64,000 nucleotides of DNA from Flavobacterium nitrogenifigens (GTDB lineage: Bacteria; Bacteroidota; Bacteroidia; Flavobacteriales; Flavobacteriaceae). Within the stretch, counting starts at the first letter, position 1. Each line of letters starts with the position of its first letter. This document shows, one piece after another, positions 62,901 to 64,000 of this stretch. The DNA lies in assembly GCF_003254565.1 (NCBI RefSeq), contig NZ_QJRI01000169.1, positions 96,357-160,356 of the forward strand, written 5' to 3'. The position numbers and the translations under genes are program-made. The notes under the pieces were generated by a model. The model was not told the DNA's origin and searched no databases. It worked only from the letters and a program-made list of their open reading frames with translations.

Positions 62901-64000
62901 CGACTCCAGTTGTATTCTGCGGACCGTCATTAGTTACAACAATTTCAAAAATTACTTGTGTGCCTATAAGAGGGCTTAGGTTATTTACTGTTTTAGTTAA
63001 AGACAAATCTGCTGCTTGCGCGTTTGGAGTAACTGTTGCCGTTGCGTAATCGTCTTCTGAGGTAACTCCATTGTTTGGAGTAGAATCTGGATCAGGAAGT
63101 GCACTTGCTGTTACTTCGGCTACGTTTACATAATTTCCTGTAGGATTTACTATAGCTAAAATTTGTAAAGTCTCTGATTTTCCATTTATCATATTGCCAA
63201 CTGTCCATAATCCAGTCGTTGGATTATAGGTTCCTGTTGAAATAGTGAAATTAGAATATGTGTAACCACTTGGAAGTAAATCGGTAACTGTTACGCCCGA
63301 AGTATCTTGAGGCCCGTTATTGGTTACAATAACTTCAAAAGTAACTAAAGAACCTACTAGAGGATTGCTATTGTTTACTGTTTTTGTTAATGATAAATCT
63401 GCAGATTGTGCTGTCGGAGTAATAGTCGCTGTAGCATAATCATTTTCAGTAGGAACTCCATTGTCAGGAGTTGAATTCGGATCTGGAAGACTGCTTGCTG
63501 TTACTTCAGCCACATTTACATAATTTCCTGTAGCATTTACGACAGCTGTTATGCGAAGTGCTTGTGAATCTCCATTGATTAGCGAACCTATGATCCATTT
63601 ACCTGTTGAAGCATTATAAGTTCCCTTTGTAGCACTGTAATTAGCGATAGTATAACCAGAAGGCAGTAAATCGGTAACTTCAACTCCAGTGGTATTCTGA
63701 GGTCCATTATTGGTAACAATTACTTCAAAAATAACAGGAGAACCCACTAATGGAGTTGTATTGTCTACTGTTTTAGTTAAAGATAAATCTGCAACTTGAG
63801 CATTTGGAGTGACTGTTGCCGTTGCATAATCGTCTTCTGTTGTAACCCCATTGTTTGGAGTAGAGTCTGGATCGGGCTGGCTGCTTGCGGTGACTTCAGC
63901 CACATTTACATAATTTCCTGTAGCATTCACTATAGCTGTTATCTGTAAAGTGTGAGTGGCTGCAATTGCCATATTTCCAACTGTCCATAAACCTGTTGCT
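59995..64000 (-). CDS. Giant DUF11-repeat surface protein with type B sorting domain (5' end outside)
   Basis: At least 1334 residues are visible and the frame runs off the window edge. Nine full DUF11-like modules of about 130 residues, each starting near ADLSLTKTV and ending with DPDSTPNNGVTTEDDYA, and one partial module lie in tandem. The C-terminus (KIYNEFSPNDDGQNDYFYID, RYPDNQLEIFNRWGNLVYY, TWDGKEENS, LPEGTYFYILDLGDG) is the CHU_C type B sorting domain used by type IX secretion. Modules nearest the window end are much more alike than those near the C-terminus. With PorP/SprF next to it, this is probably a cell-surface adhesin, perhaps for gliding or attachment. Asp-rich motifs may bind calcium. 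Confidence 0.94.
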   Translation of the reverse strand, partial: ATGLWTVGNMAIAATHTLQITAIVNATGNYVNVAEVTASSQPDPDSTPNNGVTTEDDYATATVTPNAQVADLSLTKTVDNTTPLVGSPVIFEVIVTNNGPQNTTGVEVTDLLPSGYTIANYSATKGTYNASTGKWIIGSLINGDSQALRITAVVNATGNYVNVAEVTASSLPDPNSTPDNGVPTENDYATATITPTAQSADLSLTKTVNNSNPLVGSLVTFEVIVTNNGPQDTSGVTVTDLLPSGYTYSNFTISTGTYNPTTGLWTVGNMINGKSETLQILAIVNPTGNYVNVAEVTASALPDPDSTPNNGVTSEDDYATATVTPNAQAADLSLTKTVNNLSPLIGTQVIFEIVVTNDGPQNTTGVEVTDLLSSGYTFSSYSATKGTYNKTTGKWNIGSLLNGDSQVLQITAVVNASGNYANVAEVTASNLPDPDSTPNNGIESEDDYATIGNRVVPTQQTADLSLTKTVNNPTPLIGTPVTFEIIITNKGPETTAGVEVTDLLPSGYTFSSFTATKGTYNNVTGKWTIGSLINGDSQTLQLTAIVNASGNYLNTSEVTASSLLDPNSTPNNGITTEDDYAEIATVPVVPMADLSLVKAIVGGNLSPIFGATVTFEITVTNSGPQTATGVQVKDLLPSGYEYIVYSSTAGQYFNSTGIWEVGTIPNGGSESLLIGAKINLTGDYQNIAEVYASNELDPDSTPNNNASGEDDISSVIVTPVPAVADLSLEKKVINNILTPAVGSQISFSITVTNSGPSNATGVTIKDVLPSGYDYIFYNSTSGPYNPTTGEWTPGIILPGNSHTLILNVFVKAPTGTTDEYLNIAEIMTADQHDPDSTPGNGVTTEDDYDSISVTPVIVMADLSIKKTALNQDAIHDVGSTVIFTVTVTNDGPGDASGVRVKDLLPPGFTYQTSSPTSGLYNYITGIWNVGNIPTGTDQSLDIYTTVNKPTGAAGEYTNITEVIASNLPDPDSTPNNGVTTEDDYDSLQIKIAVADLSLEKTASNKNANVNEVVTFTLQLNNDGPSTATGVAVEDLIPLGFKNISNINNGGIFSKDIIKWVDLTVPVGGITLTYEATVANPLGLENTDYVNIAQVTASNQFDPDSTPNNDNGDQSEDDEDSEFINVPSTDVAINKEVDKTEVPMDTQVTFTITAENRGNITATNVEVQDALPKGYSFVSSTVTSGAYNPKTGIWSIPSINTGAVQTLTLTVKVIDFNDYLNTAHLVKLDQIDTNSANNQDSATVSPNCLKIYNEFSPNDDGQNDYFYIDCIERYPDNQLEIFNRWGNLVYYKKGYDNTWDGKEENSAKTLPEGTYFYILDLGDGSKKTSGWLYLK

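Overview
The window looks like chromosomal DNA of a Flavobacterium-like member of the Bacteroidota. The DNA is AT-rich. Several genes have a TAnnTTTG-type -7 element close to the start, and clear Shine-Dalgarno sites are scarce. Gene content fits too: a PorP/SprF protein, a gliding-motility type C-terminal sorting domain, PorT-like outer-membrane barrels, a two-domain TonB receptor and a secreted GH2 enzyme. I see no rRNA, tRNA, CRISPR array, insertion sequence or prophage.

Layout. 1-893 is the end of a membrane acyltransferase. 894-1967 is a cluster of palindromic repeats. 1968-3384 is an ArsR regulator and old-yellow-enzyme operon with a visible operator. 3768-7940 holds a thioredoxin-like protein, an unknown protein and a GH2 beta-galactosidase. 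8162-12133 is an AraC regulator followed by a cupin, a zinc alcohol dehydrogenase and an aldo/keto reductase. 12361-24800 resembles a stress and signalling region: DUF4142 lipoprotein, small membrane proteins, an acidic protein, single receivers, a CHASE3-GAF hybrid kinase with three receivers, and CheR/CheB enzymes with no chemotaxis genes. 25000-26898 encodes two outer-membrane proteins. 27188-35907 is a heavy-metal efflux cluster (Cys/His-rich small protein, CzcA, CzcC, CzcB, P1B ATPase). 35961-45507 holds mixed metabolic genes including a sulfatase, a DapB-like protein, sdhAB without sdhC, and a thiolase. 45746-54965 holds a siderophore-type TonB receptor, a luciferase-like monooxygenase, a TauE/SafE-DUF1634 pair, DoxX proteins, acetyltransferases and an MDR reductase. 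54966-56347 is a gene graveyard containing a decayed aldose 1-epimerase. 56348-64000 has a FabZ-like protein lacking the usual histidine and a type IX secretion cluster: an OmpA/PD40 lipoprotein-like protein, PorP/SprF, and a giant DUF11-repeat surface protein cut by the window end.

The most unusual feature is the intergenic DNA. At least nine families of degenerate, inverted, word-like repeats fill the gaps. They often begin exactly at stop codons, nest inside each other, and in the metal-efflux operon they form part of the signal-peptide coding sequence of both CzcC and CzcB. This resembles the Rickettsia palindromic elements in logic, though I see no sequence relationship. All functions below come from reading motifs by eye; no database search was run.
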